Assembly: GCF_004303025.1 (NCBI RefSeq)
Contig: NZ_PJQW01000001.1
Location: forward strand, 51,558-115,557
From: Flavobacterium sp. J27
Lineage (GTDB): Bacteria; Bacteroidota; Bacteroidia; Flavobacteriales; Flavobacteriaceae
Direction: 5' to 3'
DNA: 64,000 nucleotides
Below are positions 42,316 through 50,533 of this stretch, piece by piece; the stretch's first letter is position 1, and each line of letters opens with the position of its first letter. The notes below the pieces were generated by a model. The model was not told where the DNA came from. It saw only the letters and a list, made by a program, of their open reading frames with translations, and did not search any database. The translations under genes were made by a program, and so were the position numbers.

Positions 42316-43620
42316 ATGGAAAATGTACTTCAATTTTTAAAAAATCAATTTGTTTACCAACTGAATAAGGTTTTTTTGGTTGAACAACCTACAGAACAAC
42401 CTTCTTTTGAAGTTGGTTCATCCATTAGCCCATTACATCAGTTAATACAACAATTTGAATTGTCGGAAAAAGACATTTTAACGATAACCTTGGCCTTGGT
42501 ACCTCATATTCAACCAAATTTTCTAAGTAGTATAATGGCTGAATATTTACCAAATGGCGGAGAATTACCTGAATTTGGTGGTTTAAAATCAAAAAATCAT
42601 AGAGGAATTCTTCCTACTGGAGAAACGCTACAATTTTTGATTGCAGGAAACGACTTAGAAGACCGTCTTTCTTTTTATAATTATTTGCATGACGATTCGG
42701 TCTTATTCAAAAATAACATTGTTAAGCTAGAATTAGTACCTCAAGGAGAACCCAAAATGAGTGGGTTGCTTGTTTTAGATGAAGAGTATGTAGAACTTTG
42801 TTTATCAGGTAAAATTTTAAAACCACAATTAAGTAGTAATTTTCCAGCTAAATTAATTGAGACTGATTTAGTATGGGAAGATTTAGTACTTAATACAACT
42901 ACATTAAAGCAAATCAAAGAAATAGAAACTTGGTTACAGTTTAATGATATTCTGTTACACGACTGGGACATGAAAAGTAAAATAAAACCAGGGTATAGGG
43001 TTATGTTTTATGGCGCTCCAGGAACAGGTAAAACACTTACGGCATCTTTATTAGGAAAATATACAGGGAAAGACGTATACCGAATTGATTTATCTATGAT
43101 TATTTCTAAATACATTGGAGAAACAGAGAAAAATTTATCTGCCTTGTTTGATAAAGCAATCAATAAAGATTGGATTTTGTTTTTTGATGAAGCGGATGCA
43201 GTTTTTGGTAAAAGAACCAATGTAAGAGATGCACATGATAAATATGCCAATCAGGAAGTTTCCTATCTGTTACAACGAATCGAAAATCATCCCGGTCTAG
43301 TTATTCTGGCTTCTAATTTTAAAAGCAATATTGATACGGCTTTTACCAGGCGTTTTCAATCGATTATTGAATTTGAAATGCCTTTATATAGTGAAAGAAT
43401 GCAACTGTGGGAAAATAATTTACCAAAAGGAATTAAAGTTTCAGAGGAAGTATGTATCAAAGAACTTTCTAAAAAGTACGATATTACTGGAGCAAATATT
43501 GTAAATATTATACAGTATGCGTGTTTAAAAACCATTGAAGAAGCAAATGAAAGCATTCAGTTAGAACATTTAATTCAAGGAATTAAGAAGGAATATTTAA
43601 AAGAAGGAAAAATGATGTAA
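42316..43620 (+). CDS. eCIS AAA+ ATPase (Afp15-like)
   Basis: This 434-aa AAA+ ATPase has Walker A GAPGTGKT (233-240), Walker B ILFFDEAD (287-294), sensor 1 in VILASN and the arginine-finger region FTRRFQSIIEFEMP. The N-terminal 200 residues (LSEKDILTITLALVPHIQPNFLS, LEDRLSFYNYL) are family-specific. An Afp15-type ATPase is a hallmark of eCIS and is absent from phages and pyocins. It is needed for particle maturation or cargo loading. It is the last gene of the locus, following a 94-bp gap with no clear promoter, and is closed by a strong terminator. Confidence 0.93.
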   Translation: MENVLQFLKNQFVYQLNKVFLVEQPTEQPSFEVGSSISPLHQLIQQFELSEKDILTITLALVPHIQPNFLSSIMAEYLPNGGELPEFGGLKSKNHRGILPTGETLQFLIAGNDLEDRLSFYNYLHDDSVLFKNNIVKLELVPQGEPKMSGLLVLDEEYVELCLSGKILKPQLSSNFPAKLIETDLVWEDLVLNTTTLKQIKEIETWLQFNDILLHDWDMKSKIKPGYRVMFYGAPGTGKTLTASLLGKYTGKDVYRIDLSMIISKYIGETEKNLSALFDKAINKDWILFFDEADAVFGKRTNVRDAHDKYANQEVSYLLQRIENHPGLVILASNFKSNIDTAFTRRFQSIIEFEMPLYSERMQLWENNLPKGIKVSEEVCIKELSKKYDITGANIVNIIQYACLKTIEEANESIQLEHLIQGIKKEYLKEGKMM

Positions 43621-43650
43621 AGAATATTTCTCTTTTAAATTGTGAGCATA

Positions 43651-43681
43651 AAAAAGCCTAACAATTTTGTTAGGCTTTTTT
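43651..43681. terminator. Bidirectional rho-independent terminator
   Basis: AAAAAGCCTAAC (43651-43662) and GTTAGGCTTTTT (43669-43680) form a perfect 12-bp stem with a 6-nt loop and A and T runs on both sides. It ends the eCIS operon on the plus strand and the tRNA transcript on the minus strand. Confidence 0.92.
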
Positions 43682-43682
43682 G

Positions 43683-43756
43683 CTCCCCCTCTTGGGCTCG
43701 AACCAAGGACCCTCTGATTAACAGTCAGATGCTCTAACCAACTGAGCTAAGGAGGA
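43683..43756 (-). tRNA. tRNA-Asn (GTT), copy 2
   Basis: A 74-nt cloverleaf on the minus strand: acceptor TCCTCCT/AGGGGGA, D arm GCTC-AGTTGGTTA-GAGC, anticodon stem TCTGA/TCAGA with loop CTGTTAA (anticodon GTT), and T arm CTTGG-TTCGAGC-CCAAG. The 3' CCA is not encoded. It is identical to copy 1. Confidence 0.96.
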
Positions 43757-43794
43757 ATAACCATATAGGTTATAGTATGTTTACAAAAAAGTTG

Positions 43795-43868
43795 CTCCCC
43801 CTCTTGGGCTCGAACCAAGGACCCTCTGATTAACAGTCAGATGCTCTAACCAACTGAGCTAAGGAGGA
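43795..43868 (-). tRNA. tRNA-Asn (GTT), copy 1
   Basis: The same 74-nt cloverleaf as the neighbouring copy, separated from it by 38 bp. It is nearest the promoter, so both copies are probably cut from one transcript. Confidence 0.96.
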
Positions 43869-43892
43869 AGGTGTTTACCTTTTTTGCGAGTG

Positions 43893-43923
43893 CAAATATA
43901 ACTTGAAATTTTATTTACACAAA
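43893..43923 (-). promoter_or_regulatory. tRNA-Asn promoter
   Basis: On the minus strand TTTG (43923-43920), a 19-nt spacer and TATATTTG (43900-43893) match the Bacteroidota housekeeping consensus exactly. It is followed by GCACTCGCAAAAAAGG before the first tRNA. Confidence 0.82.
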
Positions 43924-43940
43924 CTATTTTTTAAAAAATA

Positions 43941-45521
43941 TTAGAAAAATTTATCAATTACAAGTTGAACAATGTCTTTTCCAAAGGTTAAAGCCATTAA
44001 AGTCAGTAAAATAACCATTCCAGCAGTCTGAACATAACCAGCAGCTTTATCACTTAAAGTTTTACCTGTAATCATTTCTGCAATAGTAAAAAGTGCATGT
44101 CCGCCATCTAAACCAGGAATTGGCAATAAATTCATAAAGGCTAAACCTATAGAGAATAGTGCTGTAAAATTCCAGATAAATTCCCAGTTCCAAGTATCTG
44201 GTAAACGTCTAGCAATACCAATCGGACTTTGAACTTGGGTATATGCACCTGTTTTTGGTCTTGCAATTAATTTTAAACTTTGTACATTGTATTTAAATAA
44301 GGACCAAGATTGTTTTACCGCTTCTGGAAAGGCATCTGCAAACCCTAATTTTTCTACAACAGTATACTTTTCTTCTTCTTCTTTATCGTCAAATGCAATG
44401 CCTAATTTTCCTGTTTTGTCTAAAGTTACAGGAAATGTTTCTTCTTTCCCTTTTCGTAACACTGTTATAGTAACTTCTTTTCCTTGGTTTTTAGATAAAA
44501 TTTGACTCAACTCTTTCTGTGTATTCACAGTAGTGTTGTTAACACGAAGCATTTTATCATTAAATGTTAAACCATATTTTTCTCCAATCGAATTTTCAGT
44601 AAAACCACTTATTATTGCTTTTTTTAAATTATAATTATATGGTAAGTTATAATTTTTAATATTAGTTAAAGAAGTATCAACTGCAACTTTTACATAAATT
44701 TCTGTATTGTTGCGATTTATTATGAAAGTTGCCGAGTCCTTTTTTATTTCTTTTAAAGCATCAACAAACTCATCCGCGTAAGTAAAGTGAGTAGCATCAA
44801 TACCAACAATCTCATCGTATTTTTTTAACCCGTTTTGCTTTCCTTTAAATGAATCGAAGAAATAGCGATTTATTTCTGATCTTGCATGAACAAAACCTCT
44901 TCCTTCTTTTTTAATAATTTCCCCTTTTTGTTCATCAGATAATAATAACTCAATCTTTTTTCCTTGACGATCTATTTCAATTTTATCTCCAAAAAGAACA
45001 CCCATGGTCATAAATTTGAAATCATCATAGAATTTTCCATCGATACCAACAATTTTATCTCCGTTTTTAAATCCTACATTTCGACCAACCTCTCCAAAAG
45101 ACAATCCATTTTTTTGAAGTTCATCAGTTGAAACTACTTTTTTACCAACTGTCGTGTACATAATAGTAAAAATGAACCAAGCTAATAAGATATTAACAAC
45201 AATTCCACCAAGCATGATGATTAATCTTTGCCATGCTGGTTTAGAACGAAATTCCCAAGGTTGTGGCTCTTGTTTCATCTGCTCAGTATCCATACTTTCA
45301 TCTATCATCCCTGAAAGTTTAACGTAACCACCTAAGGGTAACCAACCAATACCCCACTCTGTTTCTCCTATTTTCTTTTTTAATACTGAAAAACCAGCAT
45401 CCATAAAGAGGTAGAATTTTTCAACTCTAACTTTAAACATTTTTGCTGTGATGTAATGACCAAATTCATGAAGAATAACTAATACTGAAAGTATAAATAG
45501 AATTTGAGCGACTTGAATCAT
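43941..45521 (-). CDS. rseP: RseP-type site-2 intramembrane metalloprotease
   Basis: This 526-aa inner-membrane zinc protease has the HEFGH active site (18-22) in the first membrane helix and the second metal motif NLLPIPGLDGGH near the C-terminus. A periplasmic region between membrane helices carries two PDZ-like segments (NGLSFGEVGRNVGFKNGDKIVGIDG and ITVLRKGKEETFPVTLD, preceded by KYGLTFNDKMLRVNN). The family cuts anti-sigma factors and leftover signal peptides within the membrane. At 526 aa it is longer than the E. coli protein of about 450 aa, as is usual in Bacteroidota. It is read away from the tRNA genes' promoter, which lies just downstream of its stop. Confidence 0.94.
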   Translation of the reverse strand: MIQVAQILFILSVLVILHEFGHYITAKMFKVRVEKFYLFMDAGFSVLKKKIGETEWGIGWLPLGGYVKLSGMIDESMDTEQMKQEPQPWEFRSKPAWQRLIIMLGGIVVNILLAWFIFTIMYTTVGKKVVSTDELQKNGLSFGEVGRNVGFKNGDKIVGIDGKFYDDFKFMTMGVLFGDKIEIDRQGKKIELLLSDEQKGEIIKKEGRGFVHARSEINRYFFDSFKGKQNGLKKYDEIVGIDATHFTYADEFVDALKEIKKDSATFIINRNNTEIYVKVAVDTSLTNIKNYNLPYNYNLKKAIISGFTENSIGEKYGLTFNDKMLRVNNTTVNTQKELSQILSKNQGKEVTITVLRKGKEETFPVTLDKTGKLGIAFDDKEEEEKYTVVEKLGFADAFPEAVKQSWSLFKYNVQSLKLIARPKTGAYTQVQSPIGIARRLPDTWNWEFIWNFTALFSIGLAFMNLLPIPGLDGGHALFTIAEMITGKTLSDKAAGYVQTAGMVILLTLMALTFGKDIVQLVIDKFF

Positions 45522-45593
45522 GTGTTTCTTTTTTTATTTGAAGAGCAAAAGTAAGGTTTTCACCTTACTTTTTAGTATTATTTTTAAAAGGGA

Positions 45594-47507
45594 CTATTTT
45601 TTTATAAAATTTTTATGAATTATGCCTTCAGATGTAGTGATTTTTACATAATGAGCACCATCAGACAAACTTTCTACAGAAAAATCTTTAGTATATTTTG
45701 TTAAAACCAATTGTCCTAAAGCATTATAAAATTCGGCTTTATGAAGGGTTACTGTATTTGGTAATTGAACATGGATATTATCACTAGAAGGATTTGGATA
45801 TAAAGCAATAGTTTCTACTAATCCAAAACTTTCATTGCCTAAGGTTGCTGTGTTGTTTTTAGAAATAATATGTTTGTTTGGGTCAAATTCAACATCAGTT
45901 ACTACAAAAGGAACAGAAACAATAAATTCTTGACCTTCTGTTTGATGATCCACTACAACATCATAGGTTTGACCAGAGTTGCCTGTAAGTCTTATTTCTA
46001 AAGGCATTTCAAAATAAGAAACACTTGCGTCTGATTGCGTCTGATTTATGGTAATTTTAGCTTGACCAGCGCCCCAGTTTTGAGCTGTTACACTATATGT
46101 TGGGTAACCTTGACCATATAGCCAATCATTAAAAAATTCATCTAAATTAGCGCCATAAACAGTTTCTAAATGAGATTTTAAGTCAGTTGTAATGGCATAT
46201 TTGTACGCTAAATTAGAATCGGCTAAATAATTTTTTAAAGCTTGAAAAAAAGCAACATCACCCATTTTCCATCGTAGCATATGAAGTACCATAGCCCCTT
46301 TGTTGTAAGACAATCGACCACTAAAAATTCGATTCACATTAAGTGCTTCTGTATCGGTTAAATAGACAGCACCATTAGTGGCTGATGTAATACTGTTTAT
46401 CTTGGAATTTTTCCAAGACACAAATGAGGGGTCACCATCAAGATTTTCGACTACTAATCCTGATAAATATTCAGCAAAACCTTCATTTAACCAAATATCT
46501 TTCCATGTACCACAAGTAATTTTATCTCCAAACCATTGATGTGCTAATTCATGAGCTATTAAATTTCGACCAAAACTATTCATAAATGAAACAGTAGTGT
46601 GCTCCATTCCGCCACCCCAGCCAAATTGTGCGTGACCATATTTTTCGTTGTGAAAAGGATAAGGTTCAAATAAAGTTTCATATAAGTCCATTATAGGTAA
46701 CGTCTGCGCCAATTGCGTTTGAGCCGATGCGAAATTTTCGGGATAGATGTAATTTACAATTGGAAAATCATTAGGTGCTGTGCCCGCTGTTTGAGTAAAT
46801 ATTTGATAATTTGTAACTGCGATAGCTACTAAATAGGCAGGAATAGGGTAACTATGATGAAAATGAGTGGTTTTGGTTCCATTTCCGTTATCTGTTGCGC
46901 TTTGTTCTAAACCATTAGAAACACTTACATACGTATTTGGAGCCGTAATATAAACATCAATACTTTCAACTTTATCGTTTAAGTCTTGTTTGCATGGCCA
47001 CCAATCTCTAGCGCCAAATGGTTCTGAAAGCGTGTAAATTACTGGGGTACCATTGTGAGTTGAAGCAGTAAAAGCTTGCTCTCCAGTTGCAGGAGCACCA
47101 GAATACATAATTACTACAGTAGCATTATTGCCAGTTAATAGTGTTGTAGGTAATGTAATCACGATTTCATTTGACGCATTTTGTACAAAACTCAAAGGAT
47201 TACTATTCATAGTTACGCTGCTAACCGTTAATTGATTAGTTAAATCAAGAGTAATTGTATTCATATCTGATAAAGCAGTAAACGTAGTCGTAACTTGGCC
47301 TGCAATATTATACACAGCAGGGTCAACAGTAAAACGCAATTCTTGATAGGTTACATCATAATTTTGAGTATTAGGATTAACCTGTATATTTTGTAAAGAA
47401 GCAGCCGATTTCATTTCTGCTTCTACCATTCTATTAAATTCTTCGGTATCATTTTGCGAATAACTTACGAAAGAAAATAGTATAAAAAAGAATATAATTT
47501 TTTTCAT
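45594..47507 (-). CDS. M1-family metallo-aminopeptidase with T9SS sorting domain
   Basis: This 637-aa exported protein has a signal peptide to about residue 18. The M1 catalytic region has HELAHQWFGDKITCGTWKDIWLNEGF (His319, Glu320, His323, Glu342), the HExxH-x18-E zinc site. The substrate loop reads GGGMEHTT (298-305) where classical M1 enzymes have GAMEN, a variant seen in bacterial secreted members. The C-terminus (from ALYPNPSSDN, about 565) is a type A T9SS domain. It probably trims peptides outside the cell for nutrition. Confidence 0.92.
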   Translation of the reverse strand: MKKIIFFFILFSFVSYSQNDTEEFNRMVEAEMKSAASLQNIQVNPNTQNYDVTYQELRFTVDPAVYNIAGQVTTTFTALSDMNTITLDLTNQLTVSSVTMNSNPLSFVQNASNEIVITLPTTLLTGNNATVVIMYSGAPATGEQAFTASTHNGTPVIYTLSEPFGARDWWPCKQDLNDKVESIDVYITAPNTYVSVSNGLEQSATDNGNGTKTTHFHHSYPIPAYLVAIAVTNYQIFTQTAGTAPNDFPIVNYIYPENFASAQTQLAQTLPIMDLYETLFEPYPFHNEKYGHAQFGWGGGMEHTTVSFMNSFGRNLIAHELAHQWFGDKITCGTWKDIWLNEGFAEYLSGLVVENLDGDPSFVSWKNSKINSITSATNGAVYLTDTEALNVNRIFSGRLSYNKGAMVLHMLRWKMGDVAFFQALKNYLADSNLAYKYAITTDLKSHLETVYGANLDEFFNDWLYGQGYPTYSVTAQNWGAGQAKITINQTQSDASVSYFEMPLEIRLTGNSGQTYDVVVDHQTEGQEFIVSVPFVVTDVEFDPNKHIISKNNTATLGNESFGLVETIALYPNPSSDNIHVQLPNTVTLHKAEFYNALGQLVLTKYTKDFSVESLSDGAHYVKITTSEGIIHKNFIKK

Positions 47508-47558
47508 GTTTTTTAAAAACGTTAATTTAGGTTTGGTTTAGTTCGTAAATGTAAAAAA

Positions 47559-48128
47559 TTAATCCTTAAAATAGAAACTTTCATAAGGTGTTACACAACT
47601 AGTTAGCTTAACGTCATTTTCAAAAACAGGTTCTATTTTATCTTCAGGAGAAAAAAACGATAGACCAATTTTTACCACGTCTTTTTTACAGGAAGCCAAA
47701 AAATTATCATAAAAGCCTTTGCCATAACCTACTCTGTTTCCTTTTTTGTCATAAGCCAAAAGAGGAACAAATACAACATCAATTTTGTTTACAGGAACTT
47801 CTAATCCATCTACTGGTTCAGGAATATTGTACTCGTTTTTTTTAATTTTGGTATTATCAGTAAGTAAAAAATGGGTCATTGTTATGTTTTCAAAATTAGA
47901 TTTAGAAATTACAATTTCTTTGTCTTTTCCAGCTAAAATTTGTAAAAGATACTCCGTATTTATTTCTTTTTGTTCGGTTATGGGAAGAAAAAGATGATAA
48001 TAAGTTTTATCCCAAATGTCCATTTTTATAAGTTGGTTTGCAATAGCAAGACTGTAATTTTCAAGATCATTATTTGAAAGTTGGTTTCGTAGTTTTTTGT
48101 ATTTTAATCGTAGTTCTTTTTTGTTCAT
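47559..48128 (-). CDS. 5-formyltetrahydrofolate cyclo-ligase
   Basis: This 189-aa protein matches the MTHFS family: an N-terminal LRLKYKKLRNQLS helix, KEINTEYLLQ, and the conserved ATP/folate loop GNRVGYGKGFYDNFLA. It turns 5-formyl-THF into 5,10-methenyl-THF with ATP hydrolysis, recovering folate for one-carbon metabolism. Its ATG overlaps the stop of the upstream PLP decarboxylase gene by four bases, so the two are translated together. Confidence 0.93.
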   Translation of the reverse strand: MNKKELRLKYKKLRNQLSNNDLENYSLAIANQLIKMDIWDKTYYHLFLPITEQKEINTEYLLQILAGKDKEIVISKSNFENITMTHFLLTDNTKIKKNEYNIPEPVDGLEVPVNKIDVVFVPLLAYDKKGNRVGYGKGFYDNFLASCKKDVVKIGLSFFSPEDKIEPVFENDVKLTSCVTPYESFYFKD

Positions 48129-49360
48129 TCCAGAGTGTTTCTTAATTCTTCTATAAAAGTAGTTAAATGTTCTATTTCTACATGATCCATAAGCACTATT
48201 TTATACCATTTGTTTTCTGAATTGTGTTGTTGAGGAACTAAATTGTATTTTTCTACGAATACATCTGGGATGAATTTGGAAGAAATGGTTACGATATTCA
48301 TGAAGGGTTCTCTAAAATACTCGATATTGAGTTTATCTAGTTCACTGCATAGAAAAGCGGTTCTCATTTGAAGAATACTTATTTTTTCAAACCAACCAAA
48401 AGGGCCATAGGTAAAAAGAATCATCCAAACTGCAACTGCATTAGCTCCTGACCGACTTCCGCATAAGGTTAAGTCCATTCCTTCTACATATTCGGCCTCT
48501 TTAGTTAATACCTGTTCAATTAAATTTTTTCTACAAATGAAAACGCCTGTGCCATAAGGAGCTTGAAGCATTTTATGAGCATCGATTGTAATAGAACTTA
48601 TATTTGGGTTGGAAAAATTTATGGTCGAATTTTTGTTACTAAAAGGATAAACAAAGCCACCATAAGCCCCATCAATATGTAATTTATAATGTAGCTGATG
48701 TTTTTCCATTATTTTAATATAATTTTCAGGATTATCTATAGAGCCAAACATCGTGGTACCTAAATTAGAGATAACGATAAAATATTTTTTAGTCTTGGTT
48801 TTCGCTTCCATTAATAGCGTTTCTAATTTCTCTAAATCAATATTTCTATTTTTAAAATCTACAGGGACTTTAAGCCATTCTATTTGTAATAAATTAGCTG
48901 CTTTTGGAATAGAATAATGAGTATCTTCAGAAGCAACAATGGCTATTTCGTTTAAACTAGCTTCAAAACGATTCATAAAGTAATTTCTAAAAATCCAAAT
49001 AGCTTGTATGTTTGCTTCAGTTCCTCCAGGTGCAATATAACCGTCGAAATAATCTTCTTTGGCTTTAAAAATATCAACAGCAAGTACATTAAGAACTTCT
49101 TTTTCTATTTTTTGAGTACCGCTAAATGCTTTTTCCGAAGTTCCAAAAGTATGACAACCAATATTGTTAGGGTTTGCTACATAAGTTTGTAAAGTAGGCG
49201 CCTCTTTTAAAAAAGGAGCATCATCATAGAAAACTTTACTGTCTAATTTTGAAGCTGGATAACCTAACGAGGCATCGTTAGAAAAATTTACATTTTCTAA
49301 TAGAGCTTCTTTTATTCTGTTTTTTAATTGTTCTTGTTTTAATTTTTTCCAAAATTTCAT
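48125..49360 (-). CDS. PLP-dependent group II-type amino acid decarboxylase
   Basis: This 411-aa pyridoxal-phosphate enzyme has the cofactor Asp in LHIDGAYGGFVYPF and the Schiff-base Lys in SSITIDAHKMLQAPYGTGVF. PGGTEANIQAIWIFRNYF is the phosphate-binding start, and EDTHYSIPKAANLL holds the ring-stacking His. This is the group II decarboxylase fold (histidine, tyrosine, aromatic amino acid and glutamate decarboxylases); the substrate cannot be decided from the motifs seen. It overlaps the cyclo-ligase gene by 4 bp. Confidence 0.88.
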   Translation of the reverse strand: MKFWKKLKQEQLKNRIKEALLENVNFSNDASLGYPASKLDSKVFYDDAPFLKEAPTLQTYVANPNNIGCHTFGTSEKAFSGTQKIEKEVLNVLAVDIFKAKEDYFDGYIAPGGTEANIQAIWIFRNYFMNRFEASLNEIAIVASEDTHYSIPKAANLLQIEWLKVPVDFKNRNIDLEKLETLLMEAKTKTKKYFIVISNLGTTMFGSIDNPENYIKIMEKHQLHYKLHIDGAYGGFVYPFSNKNSTINFSNPNISSITIDAHKMLQAPYGTGVFICRKNLIEQVLTKEAEYVEGMDLTLCGSRSGANAVAVWMILFTYGPFGWFEKISILQMRTAFLCSELDKLNIEYFREPFMNIVTISSKFIPDVFVEKYNLVPQQHNSENKWYKIVLMDHVEIEHLTTFIEELRNTLE

Positions 49361-49420
49361 GGTTCTATTTTTCTACAAAATAAAACATAGGCAATAAAAG
49401 AAAATATGATATTTGTTAGG

Positions 49421-50386
49421 TTATTCTTCTAATTGGGTGGAAATATGAAAAATAGCATCACCTTGATAAATAATAGCTGCGTCATTAGCATTAATAATGT
49501 AACCGCTATTAGGAGCTTTTACTTTGTGTTCAATTTTACCAAATGGATCTGAAATGGTAGCCAAAATAGCCCCTTTGGTCACATAACTTCCTGTTTTGGT
49601 TAATCCAATAAACATCCCCGAATATTGTGCTCTTATCCAATTAGATTTTTCTATAAAAAGAGTTGGGTCAACAGTAAAATCGGCATCTTTTTTAGGATTT
49701 AGCATGTCTAAATGAAATAAAAAGCGTTTTGCACCATCAAGTCCTTGTTGTGTTATTTCAGCATTTAAATCTAATGATTTTCCTCCTTCAAATAATAGCA
49801 TTTTAACACCCAGTTTTGTGCATGCTCCTCTAAATGATCCAGGAATGTTTTTAGAATATAAAGTAAAAGGAGCTTTAAAAACATTTGCTAGCTCTTTTAA
49901 TTCTGGGTTATTGGGAACAATTCTAATTTGAGGAGCATTAAAACGACTGGCACCACCCGCATGAAAATCTACAGCATAGTCAATTATGGGAATAATTTCT
50001 TTTACTAAAAAATGTGCAAATCTACTGGCTAATGATCCTGTTTTACTACCGGGGAAAACCCGATTTAAATCGCGACCATCAGGAAATTGTCTGCTTTGAT
50101 TTACAAAACCAAAAATATTGATTATAGGGATACAAATGATTGTTCCACATTTAGGTTTATTGATTTTACGTCTAATAATTTGGCGTACAATTTCTGTTCC
50201 GTTTATTTCATCACCATGTAAACCTGCACTAAATAATACTACAGGGCCATCTACTTTTGAACGCTCTATAATAATTGGAATTTTAAGTTTATTCATTGTA
50301 TGAAGTTTTGCAATTTCTACTTCTACAATTTTACTTTCACCTGGAAAAATACGTTCTCCTAATAAATAGATAGCTCTGTCTTTCAT
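49421..50386 (-). CDS. Succinylglutamate desuccinylase/aspartoacylase-family deacylase
   Basis: This 321-aa zinc hydrolase of the AstE/AspA family (M14-like fold) has zinc ligands in AGLHGDE (His57, Glu60) and AVDFHAGG (about His143). The PDGRDLNRVFPG substrate loop and a catalytic Glu in LLFEGGKS are also present. The C-terminal part (KVKAPNSGYIINANDAAIIYQGDAIFHI) resembles a biotinyl/lipoyl-like barrel. Members remove acyl groups from amino acids; the exact substrate is unknown. Transcribed divergently from uvrC. Confidence 0.9.
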   Translation of the reverse strand: MKDRAIYLLGERIFPGESKIVEVEIAKLHTMNKLKIPIIIERSKVDGPVVLFSAGLHGDEINGTEIVRQIIRRKINKPKCGTIICIPIINIFGFVNQSRQFPDGRDLNRVFPGSKTGSLASRFAHFLVKEIIPIIDYAVDFHAGGASRFNAPQIRIVPNNPELKELANVFKAPFTLYSKNIPGSFRGACTKLGVKMLLFEGGKSLDLNAEITQQGLDGAKRFLFHLDMLNPKKDADFTVDPTLFIEKSNWIRAQYSGMFIGLTKTGSYVTKGAILATISDPFGKIEHKVKAPNSGYIINANDAAIIYQGDAIFHISTQLEE

Positions 50387-50471
50387 TGTCTTGTAATAAG
50401 GGGCTAAATGTAGACAATCTATTTAAAAAATTATATAATCACTTCAATTAAATAAACTGTAGCAATTTTAG

Positions 50472-50479
50472 TAACTTTG
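50472..50479 (+). promoter_or_regulatory. Possible uvrC promoter -7 element
   Basis: TAACTTTG fits TAnnTTTG and lies 55 bp before the uvrC ATG. No TTTG is seen at the expected -33 position, so support is moderate. Confidence 0.4.
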
Positions 50480-50533
50480 TTTAATCGTTACATACTAATT
50501 CGTTTTTAACTCTTTTTATTAAAATAAGACCCA

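Noticed and set aside
12801..43620. Prophage, R-type pyocin or type VI secretion system
   Set aside because: There are no capsid, terminase, lysis or TssJLM genes. The Afp15-like AAA+ ATPase, DUF4157 cargo, DUF5908 and Pvc16-like cap identify an eCIS.
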